Below are positions 9,541-20,521 of a stretch of 64,000 nt of DNA, piece by piece (positions within the stretch are counted from its first letter, which is position 1; every line of letters starts with the position of its first letter). Source of the stretch: Macrostomum hystrix. Lineage: Eukaryota; Platyhelminthes; Macrostomidae. The stretch spans positions 6,464,501 through 6,528,500 of the forward strand of contig CATNEN010000039.1 of NCBI GenBank assembly GCA_950097015.1, written 5' to 3'. The notes beneath the pieces are model-generated. The model worked only from the letters and a program-made list of their open reading frames with translations, had not been told where the DNA came from and made no database searches. Position numbers and translations under genes: made by a program.

Positions 9541-12500
9541 TCAGGTTTGTTTCCCGCCACCGGCGCCGCCTCTGCCGCCGTCCAGGTTGTCGCAGGAGCG
9601 CGAGCTGAAATGCTTCCTGATGAACTCGCCAACAATTCTGCGAGGTGACCGCAGCCTGGAACTGCCGCTGCCGCCGCCGAAGTCACCGCCACCGCGGCCG
9701 GTGACTCTTGGCTTCGACCTGGCTTTGATGTCGCGCTGACGCTGCGACCGGATGGTGGCCAGAATCGACACCAGCAGTTCGTCGACGCCATGATTTAGCG
9801 CCGAGGACACCTCCGAGTAGTGGGCGCCGTACACTGCGGCTAGACTCTTGGCTTCTGTGGAGCACAAAGGATTGGTCTTTAGGTGAATGAATTGATTTAG
9901 GTGAATAAAAATAATTGCAGGAGGGCTGCGGGCAATGGCACATAGTTTGGTGACACTAGACCCGCAGCCAGCGAGGAGGCAATTCTGCCCATTTCGCTGA
10001 CTCCTGAGCACACAGCACACAGATACTGAACGCAGGCACACGCTCACACAGGTGTGTACATCTGCCCTGACTTTCTCATCGTCAGGCAGTGTACACTCTC
10101 ACTGTGCCTTGGAGGCTGGCCCTCAAGGGCGTGAATTGCACGACAATCCCCCACGCTTTCTCTTTGCGGCTGCGCCCCAAATAAATGTGGCCTCGCCGCG
10201 GAATCGAACTCAGGATCATTAGTGCGAGATGCAAACGTGTTAGACCGCTCCGTCACTCACCACCCATGGTTTGGTTGTGAATCCTCAGATTTTCGGTGAA
10301 TAATGCAGTAAAGCAGCGGCAGAATATTAACTCGAAATATTGAGCAATCACGACTCAGTCTAAATAACAGATTGGTCACACCTATGCCTCACTATGACTG
10401 AATATTAATCTTCCTCATATTTTCTACATTTCCAAAATCCTCTAATGACCTTCACAATATTCGTTCGTTTACTCGTCCCATCCCTCCTTTTTGTCTGTGC
10501 CTTGCCGTGACAGGGTCGCGGTAGATTTTAATTCCCAAGACTGGCACGGGATCTCCCAGACCGGGCCAAAAAATCTGTCCAGGCCAAATCTCTGGGGCAA
10601 ATTATTTGGACAAATCCCAGTCACAGCTAATCAAGATTGATGCACTGCAGAATTACAGATTGCATGCTAGCGTGAGGTTTATTAAACTCACGTTAGCATA
10701 GCTGACAATTAGTGAGACAACAAGATTAACTTTTCAGGTGTTACTACGAGAAAACATAATTGAAGACTTGAAAACTAGAAAACTAGAAAACAAGAAAACT
10801 AAAAACTAGAAGTCTACGAGTAGTTTCTCGTAAATAATATTTATAACTCAGAACTGGAACAGATTCTAAGAAGATCTAAGATATTAAAAATTTTCTAACA
10901 GATTCTAATAAGTTGGTCGAACAGATTATAGATCAGATTATAGAACAGATTAGATAGAACAGTTTAATAACCAATACGGAACTTTTCAAACCTATCCCAG
11001 ATGCCTAACAAATCACAGATGTCAAACCAATCTCAGATGTCCAACCAATCCTAGATATCCAACCAATCACAGATGTCCAACCAATCACAGATGTCCAACC
11101 AATCACAGATGTCCAACCAATCACAGATGTCCAACCAATCACAGATGTCCAACCAATCACAGATGTCCAACCAATCACAGATGTCCAACCAATCACAGAT
11201 GCCCAACCAATCACAGATGCCCAACCAATCATAGATGTTCAACCAATCCCAGATATCCAAATAATCACAATCAATCAGTCACCTTCGCGGCGCACCTCTC
11301 GACCGCGGACCAGATCCGCCTTGTTGCCGGCCAGCGCCAGGGCAGTTAATCCGGACGGTGTCGCTGACAGACGGCCGAGCAGACGGCGGGCCTCGGCGAA
11401 TGAGCGGCGACTGTCGAGCGAGAACACCACCAGGTAGGCGTCGGCCGGTTGCAGCGGCTGACAGTCGGCCTGAGCGGATAAGCTGCAGAGTGGTCCGTCT
11501 GTCCCTGTCCTTCTGTCCCTGTCCTTCTGTCCCTGTCCTTCTGTCCCTGTCCTTCTGTCCCTGTCCTTCTGTCCCTGTCCTTCTGTCCCTGTCCTTCTGT
11601 CCCTGTCCTTCTGTCCCTGTCCTTCTGTCCCTGTCCTTCTGTCCCTGTCCTTCTGTCCCTGTCCTTCTGTCCCTGTCCTTCTGTCCCTGTCCTTCTGTCC
11701 CTGTCCTTCTGTCCCTGTCCTTCTGTCCCTGTCCTTCTGTCCCTGTCCTTCTGTCCCTGTCCTTCTGTCCCTGTCCTTCTGTCCCTGTCCTTCTGTCCCT
11801 GTCCTTCTGTCCCTGTCCTTCTGTCCCTGTCCTTCTGTCCCTGTCCTTCTGTCCCTGTCCTTCTGTCCCTGTCCTTCTGTCCCTGTCCTTCTGTCCCTGT
11901 CCTTCTGTCCTTGTCCTTCTGTCCTTGTCCTTCTGTCCCTGTCCTTCTGTCCCTGTCCTTCTGTCCCTGTCCTTCTGTCCCTGTCCTTCTGTCCCTGTCC
12001 TTCTGTCCCTGTCCTTGTCTCACCTGGTCTTCCGCTTCGCTCTGCGTGTCCAGAAACGTCACGTGATACTCTTCTCCATCTAGCAGCACCGTGACGAACC
12101 TCTCACCCCGGGCCGGCTCACGATCCTCCTCCGCTGGGTTGGCGTCTGTCCAGAGGAGTGGGGTGGGGGTAACATGCTTGAGCCGACTTTGCCAGCCGCG
12201 TCTGTGACTGCCTGTCTGTGACTGCCTGTCTGTGACTGCCTGTCTGTGACTGCCTGTCTGTGACTACCTGTCTGTGACTGCCTGTCTGTGACTGCCTGTC
12301 TGTGACTACCTGTCTGTGACTGCCTGTCTGTGACTACCTGTCTGTGACTGCCTGTCTGTGACTGCCTGTCTGTGACTGCCTGTCTCAGAGTACCTAGCTT
12401 TCATTTTCAGTACTTCAGTGACAGTCTTCGGCGAAGTTTTTGGCTCTGTTTTTGTCTTTGTAACTTCGGCGAAGTTAAAGTGTCTGTCCTTTAGCGCCTG

Positions 12501-14811
12501 TCTTGAAGTGTCTATCTTCTAGTTCCCTCTCCTCTCCAGTTTCTGTCTTTTAAGACCTGTTCTAAAGTCTGTGTCTTTAAGTGTCTGTCCTTTAGTGTCT
12601 GTCCTATAGTGTCTGTCCTGTAGTGTCTGTCCTATAGTGTCGTCCTGTAGTGTCTGTCTTTAAGTGTCTACCCGGTAGTGTCTGTCCTGTAGTGTCTGTC
12701 CTGTAGTGTCTGTCCTGTACTGTCTGTCCTGTAGTGTCTGTCCTGTAGTGTTTGTCCTGTAGTGTCTGTCTGTAGTGTCTGTCCTGTAGTGTCTGTCCTG
12801 TAGTGTCTACCCTGTAGTGTCTGTCCTGTAGTGTCTGTCCTGTAGTGTCTGTCCTGTAGTGTCTACCCTGTAGTGTCTGTCCTATAGTGTCTACCCTGTA
12901 GTGTCTGTCCTGTAGTGTCTGTCCTGTAGTGTCTGTCCTGTAGTGTCTGTCCTGTAGTGTCTGTCCTGTAGTGTCTGTCCTGTAGTGTCTGTCTTTAAGT
13001 GCCTGTCTTTGGTGTTTGTCAATTTCACATTCCATACTAAAGCCGCAGTTGAGCAGTATGCTGGCATCCAGTTTGCTGGGCTATTCATTTTCAGCTCAAT
13101 GCGGGCAAATTAATAGGGAATGCCTCCATAGGAATGCAGGAGAGAAATCGGATATGCCAGATCTCGAAGGTTAGAAAGAAAGAAATAGAAAGATGCATGC
13201 TTCTATTATATTCATTCAGCATTCACTTTTCAATTCCAAAATTTTCCCAAATCCCATGAAGATCCCGGCAGTGATCCCAGGCGCCCCTTTAGTCGCCTGC
13301 CGGGATTGCCCTCAGGGCTCTGAGCAGATGAAATCACCGAGACTAAAACTGGCGCCTCATTATCCGCCTCTGCTAGGCCACTTCCCGCAATTGGCAGGCA
13401 GAGCAGAAGGGAAATTTGAATGCTTCCCATGGATCCCCATCTCTCCCCATCTCCCTCTCTTGACTTCTCTGTTCTCATCACGTACAGCGAAGCTTCGCAC
13501 AATCGTTGGAAAAAAGAAGTGCCAGTAGATAGAGATATTTAAGACTTATAATGGCACTCCGCTTCTGCTCCGTGTTTTGCGGCCTTTTTACAAGCAAATC
13601 CTTTTTTTACCTAGTCGGGTTGTTAGCCCAGCCAAGACTTTAGTTGCAGCACCTGAGCAAAACAATTGACTGCGAAATCTGCTTTGAGCTCCGCATGCCC
13701 AGCCTGTGTGGCTTCCTTCCGACTCGCCGCATCACTGCCTCATGGCCTGTTTCGCTGCCTCCTCACTGACTGATTGAACAGAGAGGCCTGACAATTCAAG
13801 CCAGCCGCGTGTACTTTTGACAATAGGCGACGCCCGGAATTGCCTCACTATCAATGACATTTATTTCTCTTCGAAAAAGATTGGGAAAAGGAGAGATTGA
13901 GAAGAGAGGAGATTGGGAAGAGGGGAGATTGGGAAGAGGGGAGATTGGGAATAGGGGAGATTAGGAAGAGAGGAGATTAGTAAGAGGGGAGATTGGGAAG
14001 AGAGGAGATTAGTAAGAGGGGAGATTGGGAAGAGAGGAGATTGGGAAGAGAGGAGATTGGGAAGAGAGGAGATTGGGAAGAGGGGAGATTTGGAAGAGGG
14101 GAGATTGGGAAGAGGGGAGATTTGGAAGAGGGGAGATTTGGAAGAGGGGAGATTGGGAAGAGGGGAGATTGGGAATAGGGGAGATTGGGAATAGGGGAGA
14201 TTTGGAAGAGGGGAGACTGGGAAGAGGGGATGATCTGAAAGTAGCAAATTAGGAGGAGGGGTTTTAGAAGCCGGTGACAGGGAAATCGAATAATTAGGAG
14301 GAAGGAGATTAGGCAGAGGGGATAATTTGAAAGATGGGAAACTTTTTCAGTAGAGCCAGGGCAGATACTCACCGGCGAAGACATCGAGGGCGCGGCACTC
14401 AGAGGACAGGAACTGCTCGCACAATGTGCTCTTGCCAACTCGCGGTTCTCCGAGCACCTGCACCAGGTACTGCTGGCAACGGCTGGCTGCGGCTGCCACT
14501 GTGGTAACAACGGCGGCTGTAGCGGCGGCGGCAGCAGCGGGTGTTGTCGTCGGCGGTGGCGCAGCGGCTACAGCCGCAGCTGCAGCAGCGGCCGCTGGCG
14601 TCAGCTCTAAGTCGCTGCTGGCTGCCGAGCTGGTCAGGCTGCAGCTGCTCCTGGCGCTGCGGACCAGCAGGTCGCCATCGTTAACGATGCCGCGGCGGGT
14701 TCGCCGGAAGCTGCGGACTCGCTCCAGCTGGGGCTGCAGCGGCGGCTGCGAATCAAACTCACGACGCTCTCGCGCGCTGCCGTATCGAGGTCGCCGACTA
14801 GCCGACATCAT
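9541..14811 (-). CDS. RGK-family small GTPase (Rad/Rem/Gem/Kir type)
   Basis: Four exons with matching phase: 14811-14373, 12145-12024, 11457-11283 and 9854-9541; total 1050 bp, 349 residues. RGK proteins bind GTP and inhibit voltage-gated calcium channels at the plasma membrane. Visible are an alanine-rich N-terminal extension, P-loop GEPRVGKST, no canonical DxxG (LDTQSEAEDQ stands there, as RGKs are non-canonical), G4 motif GNKADLV, and EEAKSLAAVYGAHYSEVSSA followed by NHGVDELL in the G5 region. The C-terminal extension is basic and ends with FSSRSCDNL, like the conserved RGK SKSCHNL motif; there is no CAAX box. The first ATG in the open frame is at 14811. The frame continues upstream to about 15008 without another ATG, so an upstream exon is possible. 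Introns carry three 14-bp arrays and a SINE. Confidence 0.85.
9955..10260 (-). mobile_element. SINE family 1, near-complete copy
   Basis: On the minus strand a tRNA-like head (A-box-like TGACGGAGCGG, B-box GAGTTCGATTCC) is followed by a GC-rich body with CACAGGTGTGTAC and a tail AGCGAAATGGGCAGAATTGC ending at CTGGCTGCGGG. The same blocks recur at 27160-27345 (plus) and 63025-63315 (minus). It sits in the last intron of the RGK gene. Confidence 0.8.
10990..11245. repeat. 18-bp minisatellite in an RGK intron
   Basis: About 14 copies of AACCAATCACAGATGTCC with CCTAGATATCC and GATGCCC variants at the ends. It lies immediately downstream (minus strand) of exon 3 (11457-11283), within about 40 bp of its donor site. 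Confidence 0.9.
11495..12018. repeat. 14-bp minisatellite filling an RGK intron
   Basis: About 37 copies of CTGTCCCTGTCCTT. It makes up almost all of the 566-bp intron 11458-12023 and runs to within 6 bp of the 5' splice site of the exon 12145-12024. Only two units carry a C-to-T change, so the array is young or homogenised. Confidence 0.95.
12200..12385. repeat. 14-bp minisatellite
   Basis: About 13 copies of TGTGACTGCCTGTC with a TGTGACTACCTGTC variant, in RGK intron 1 close to the 3' splice site of the exon ending at 12145. Confidence 0.95.
12595..13010. repeat. 14-bp minisatellite
   Basis: About 30 copies of CTGTCCTGTAGTGT with CTACCCTGTAGTGT and CTGTCTTTAAGTGT variants, in the same RGK intron. 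Same unit length as the arrays at 11495-12018 and 12200-12385. Confidence 0.95.
13875..14235. repeat. 16-bp purine-only minisatellite
   Basis: About 22 copies of GATTGGGAAGAGGGGA with GATTTGGAAG and GATTAGTAAG variants, in RGK intron 1 just downstream (minus strand) of exon 1. The plus strand is almost free of cytosine, giving strong purine/pyrimidine strand asymmetry. Confidence 0.9.
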
Positions 14812-17237
14812 CGACGCCGAGTGGGGTTTGTTTGCTTCGGTCGCTTGAGACGGTGCCAGTCCGTGCTGAGATCGCGACCTTCGGGTGTCGAGTTGCGGCT
14901 GGCGCTGCCAGAGGTAGGAGCTGCTGTAGTCCACGCACAGCAGGTTCGGGTTCACCAGGTGAGATCCGCACGCGTTTGAGCAGTTCTCTGCGGCATCATC
15001 GTAGTCCTACTCGTTGCCGGCCACAATTGGCTGAGACAGCGACAAGCCAATGGGAGGCCGGGGGGACTCGCTTACTCCACGGCTGCACATCCTGCGTGTG
15101 TCTGTGAGGCTGCGGTGGAGACTGCACTTTTTGCCTGCTTTATGGCGCTCTCTTAGACCAGCCTATGCTATCACAGAACCCAACAATGCCACAGTACGAT
15201 TCTCCCTTCATCTCAACTGATTCTCCCTTCATCTCAACTGATTCTCCCTTCATCTTAATTGATTCTCCCTTCATCTCAAATGATTCTCCTTTCATTTCCT
15301 TTGAGTCTCCCTTCTTCTGAATCGACTCTCACTCCATCTCATTTGACTCTCTCTTTATTTAATAAGCGTCTCGCTTCATCTCAACTTATACTTCCTTCAT
15401 CTTAATTGATTCTCCCATCGTCTGTAGCGATTTTCCCTTCATCGCCTTTGACTCTCCTTTCTTTCCCTCCCTCCTTATAATCCATCAAAAGTCGCTATTT
15501 ATACCATATACTAATACAAATGATACTACTCATTTGAGTAGTAAGAAGCTGAAAAAAACAAACGAAAAACATTTATCTCTTCAGGGATATAATTATTCTA
15601 GAAAGTGAATGAGAAGAAACGGTGATAGGATAAATGGACAAGGGGTAGGCGGCGGTAGGTAGAGATTGAAAGGTAGGGAAGACAAGAAAGGGAGATCGGT
15701 AGAGAACAGTTTTGGTAAGGATGCAAGATAGGAGATCGAAGGAGAGATAAGAAGGTGAGTAGGGTCAGAGGGAAGACACTGAGTAGGGTGCTGCTGTAAC
15801 TGAGTGGGAAAATGGCTTGCGGTTTTAAAGAAAATTATAACTACTTAAAAAAGGACTCACATTTGATGCAGATGAATCTGAGATATGAGCTCCGACTCGA
15901 TCTGTTTAGGTCAGTGTTGATACAGGCGATATCCTGGTTTATGGTGTCACGGGATGCGAAATATAAAACTAATGTGGCGGACATGAGTGAAAATAGGGTA
16001 GAGAGGGAAGTGGGTAGAGTAGAGTGGGAACTCAGTTAGAGAGGGACCTGGGTAGAGTAGAACTGGAAGTGGGTAGAGTAGTGAGGAAACTGGGTAGAGT
16101 AGAGTGGGAAACGGGTAGAGTAGAGTGGGAAACGGGTAGAGTAGAGTGGGAAACGGGTAGAGTAGAGTGGGAAACGGGTAGAGTAGAGTGGGAAACGGGT
16201 AGAGTAGAGTGGGAAACGGGTAGAGTAGAGTGGGAAACGGGTAGAGTAGAGTGGGAAACGGGTAGAGTAGAGTGGGAAACGGGTAGAGTAGAGTGGGAAA
16301 CGGGTAGGATAGAGAGGGAACTCAGTTAGAGAGGGACCTGGGTAGAGTAGAATTGGAAGTGGGTAGAGTAGTGGGAAACGGGTAGGGTAGCGAACCAATG
16401 TACATCACAAAAGCAGTGCTGATAATCTAAACTCCTATATGACAGCGCATTTAGCCAGCTTCAAGTCCGAGGTCGGTAGACAGGCTAGACAGAATCGAAA
16501 AGTATGAAGACTGCCAGGCAGTTTCTTAGTCTATAATAACAAATTGTATTTTTCATCTTCGGTTTAGCAGCATCACAAACCGAATGCGACACTTCACAGC
16601 TCTATCTGGCTGCAGAATCGCAGTGACTGCAAAGACAGTTAAGCTGTCTGGTCTCTGAGCTTTAGGTAATGGACTCTCGAGCTGGCACTTGAGTTCACGC
16701 AGTCTCACTATTCTCTCGTCTGTCACTCTCACAGAGCCCTGGCTTCATGAGACGCAGCAATAGAATAGCCTGAAGAAGTTTTCAATTATTCATATTGTAG
16801 AATTTCTGTTAGCCTAAATTTCTTTTCGAAGAAGAAAACAGAATTTCATCACGCCCTGCCATTCCAGATTCTATTAGACTTGAGAAAGTTCTTGATCGTT
16901 TCCAAGGAGTCTGATCTCCAATGAGAAATTAAAACGTTTGTGAAGTCCTTTTGTGGCCGACTTGGGACTCAATTTCCGTTTCAATTGACTTCTCTCAACT
17001 CAGAGCCATATTCCCAAGTGTCCAGGCCTATTGTTGCTGATTCCTTCATTTTGCCAAGGCTCCATTTTCTTTAAAACTCTGTGCGTTTTGGGTCCAGAGT
17101 TAACTACAGCCAATAAGACTGCCGCCTGACCCTACCACTTAGTTGCACTATTTTATAAAGTGTGAATCTTTATTGTGAATCTTCAGTAAAACTTTAGTTT
17201 AAGTTTCGGTTAGTGTAATGTCGGCATCCTTTATAAA
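14812..17237. other. spacer with two minisatellites, no gene recognised
   Basis: The left part is the open frame upstream of the RGK ATG. About 15195-15310 holds a degenerate repeat of GATTCTCCCTTCATCTCAA. About 16000-16390 holds 21-bp units (GGGAAACGGGTAGAGTAGAG) in around 15 copies, with an outer duplicated block near 16010 and 16310 (GGGAACTCAGTTAGAGAGGG). The remainder is unique, with no exon I can support. Confidence 0.6.
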
Positions 17238-17340
17238 ATGACAATGGATAGCAAGAATTGTATCAAAATCAGCGACAGTGACATTGCATTCCTCGTGTAA
17301 GTTATCAACGAGTCCGCAGCTAACATGTTCAATCAATGCT

Positions 17341-20300
17341 TTAGCATAGTCTCAAGTGCTTTGACTGAGCACAGCATAGTCTCAGGTGAGTGAGCACAGG
17401 ATAGTCTCTGGTGATTTGACTGAGCACAGCATAGTCTCTGGTGATTTGACTGAGCACTGCATAGTCTCTGGTGCTTTGACTGAGCACAGGATAGTCTCTG
17501 GTGATTTGACTGAGCACAGCATAGTCTCTGGTGCTTTGACTGAGCACAGCATAGTCTCTGGTGATTTGACTGAGCACAGCATAGTCTCTGGTGCTTTGAC
17601 TGAGCACAGCATAGTCTCTGGTGATTTGACTGAGCACAGCATAGTCTCTGGTGCTTTGACTGAGCACAGCATAGTCTCTGGTGATTTGACTGAGCACAGC
17701 ATAGTCTCTGGTGCTTTGACTGAGCACAGCATAGTCTCTGGTGATTTGACTGAGCACAGCATAGTCTCTGGTGCTTTGACTGAGCACAGCATAGTCTCTG
17801 GTGCTTTGACTGAGCACAGCATAGTCTCTGGTGATTTGACTGAGCACTGCATAGTCTCTGGTGCTTTGACTGAGCACAGCATAGTCTCTGGTGATTTGAC
17901 TGAGCACAGCATAGTCTCTGGTGCTTTGACTGAGCACAGCAGTCTCTGGTGCTTTGACTGAGCACAGCATAGTCTCTGGTGATTTGACTGAGCACTGCAT
18001 AGTCTCTGGTGCTTTGACTGAGCACAGCATAGTCTCTGGTGATTTGACTGAGCACAGCATAGTCTCTGGTGCTTTGACTGAGCACAGCATAGTCTCTGGT
18101 GATTTGACTGAGCACAGCATAGTCTCTGGTGCTTTGACTGAGCACAGCATAGTCTCTGGTGCTTTGACTGAGCACAGCATAGTCTCTGGTGATTTGACTG
18201 AGCACAGCATAGTCTCTGGTGCTTTGACTGAGCACAGCATAGTCTCTGGTGCTTTGACTGAGCACAGCATAGTCTCTGGTGATTTGACTGAGCACTGCAT
18301 AGTCTCAAGTGCTTTGACTGAGCACAGCATAGTCTTAAGTGCTTTGACTGAGCACAGCATAGTCTCTGGTGATTTGACTGAGCACTGCATAGTCTCTGGT
18401 GCTTTGACTGAGCACAGCATAGTCTCTGGTGATTTGACTGAGCACAGCATAGTCTCTGGTGCTTTGACTGAGCACAGCATAGTCTCTGGTGATTTGACTG
18501 AGCACAGCATAGTCTCTGGTGCTTTGACTGAGCACAGCATAGTCTCTGGTGCTTTGACTGAGCACAGCATAGTCTCTGGTGATTTGACTGAGCACAGCAT
18601 AGTCTCTGGTGCTTTGACTGAGCACAGCATAGTCTCTGGTGCTTTGACTGAGCACAGCATAGTCTCTGGTGATTTGACTGAGCACTGCATAGTCTCAAGT
18701 GCTTTGACTGAGCACAGCATAGTCTTAAGTGCTTTGACTGAGCACAGGATAGTCTCAAGTGCTTTGACTGAGCACAGGATAGTCTCAGGTGCTTTGACTG
18801 AGCACAGGATAGTCTCAAGTGCTTTGACTGAGCACAGGATAGTCTCAAGTGCTTTGACTGAGCACAGGATAGTCTCATGTGCTTTGACTGAGCAAAGGAT
18901 AGTCTCAGGTGCTTTGACTGAGCACAGGATAGTCTCATGTGCTTTGACTGAGCAAAGGATAGTCTCAGGTGCTTTGACTGAGCACTGCATAGTCTCTGGT
19001 GATTTGACTGAGCACTGCATAGTCTCTGGTGATTTGACTGAGCACAGCATAGTCTCTGGTGATTTGACTGAGCACAGCATAGTCTCAAGTGCTTTGACTG
19101 AGCACAGCATAGTCTCTGGTGATTTGACTGAGCACAGCATAGTCTCAGGTGCTTTGACTGAGCACAGCATAGTCTCAGGTGCTTTGACTGAGCACAGCAT
19201 AGTCTCTGGTGCTTTGACTGAGCACAGCATAGTCTCTGGTGCTTTGACTGAGCACAGCATAGTCTCTGGTGCTTTGACTGAGCACAGCATAGTCTCTGGT
19301 GCTTTGACTGAGCACAGCATAGTCTCTGGTGCTTTGACTGAGCACAGCATAGTCTCTGGTGATTTGACTGAGCACAGCATAGTCTCTGGTGCTTTGACTG
19401 AGCACAGCATAGTCTCTGGTGATTTGACTGAGCACAGCATAGTCTCTGGTGCTTTGACTGAGCACAGCATAGTCTCTGGTGATTTGACTGAGCACAGCAT
19501 AGTCTCTGGTGCTTTGACTGAGCACAGCATAGTCTCTGGTGATTTGACTGAGCACAGCATAGTCTCTGGTGCTTTGACTGAGCACAGCATAGTCTCTGGT
19601 GATTTGACTGAGCACTGCATAGTCTCTGGTGCTTTGACTGAGCACAGCATAGTCTCTGGTGCTTTGACTGAGCACAGCATAGTCTCTGGTGATTTGACTG
19701 AGCACAGCATAGTCTCTGGTGATTTGACTGAGCACAGCATAGTCTCTGGTGATTTGACTGAGCACTGCATAGTCTCTGGTGCTTTGACTGAGCACAGCAT
19801 AGTCTCTGGTGATTTGACTGAGCACAGCATAGTCTCTGGTGATTTGACTGAGCACTGCATAGTCTCTGGTGCTTTGACTGAGCACAGCATAGTCTCTGGT
19901 GATTTGACTGAGCACTGCATAGTCTCTGGTGCTTTGACTGAGCACAGCATAGTCTCTGGTGATTTGACTGAGCACAGCATAGTCTCTGGTGCTTTGACTG
20001 AGCACAGCATAGTCTCTGGTGCTTTGACTGAGCACAGCATAGTCTCTGGTGATTTGACTGAGCACTGCATAGTCTCTGGTGATTTGACTGAGCACAGCAT
20101 AGTCTCTGGTGATTTGACTGAGCACAGCATAGTCTCTGGTGCTTTTACTGAGCACAGGATAGTCTCAAGTGCTTTGACTGAGCACAGGATAGTCTCAAGT
20201 GCTTTGACTGAGCACAGGATAGTCTCAAGTGCTTTGACTGAGCACAGGATAGTCTCAGGTGCTTTGACTGAGCACAGGATAGTCTCAAGTGCTTTGACTG

Positions 20301-20400
20301 AGCACAGGATAGTCTCAGGTGAGTGAGCACAGGATAGTCTCAGGTGAGCGAGCACAGGATAGTCTCAGGTGAGTGAGTTCAGGATAGTCTCAGGTGAGTG
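17341..20400. repeat. 30-bp minisatellite, about 100 copies, with higher-order structure
   Basis: The unit contains TTTGACTGAGCACAGCATAG with GGTGCTTTG/GGTGATTTG and CTCTGGT/CTCAAGT variants. Thirty is divisible by three, so both strands stay open and give false ORFs of about 790 and 1004 codons. Edge units differ: CTCAGGTGAGTGAGCACAGG at both ends. A 13-unit block, 17971-18360, is repeated at 18361-18750. Confidence 0.95.
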
Positions 20401-20521
20401 TGAGTGAGTAAGTCTAAAGAGACAAGAGTGATGTGGTCTCAGCGGCAAACTCGCGGCAATATCGGAATATTTCCAAGAAAGCGCATTCACCGTCGCATTC
20501 AGAGGCCTGGACTTTCTTCAG

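Noticed and set aside
13193-13528. 111-codon plus-strand open frame
   Set aside because: It lies in an RGK intron, shows no domain or coding composition, and has no splice support.
17341-20355. Open frames of about 1004 codons (minus) and 790 codons (plus)
   Set aside because: They are the 30-bp tandem array read through; 30 is a multiple of three and the unit lacks stops in several frames on both strands. No domain, start context or codon bias supports a protein.
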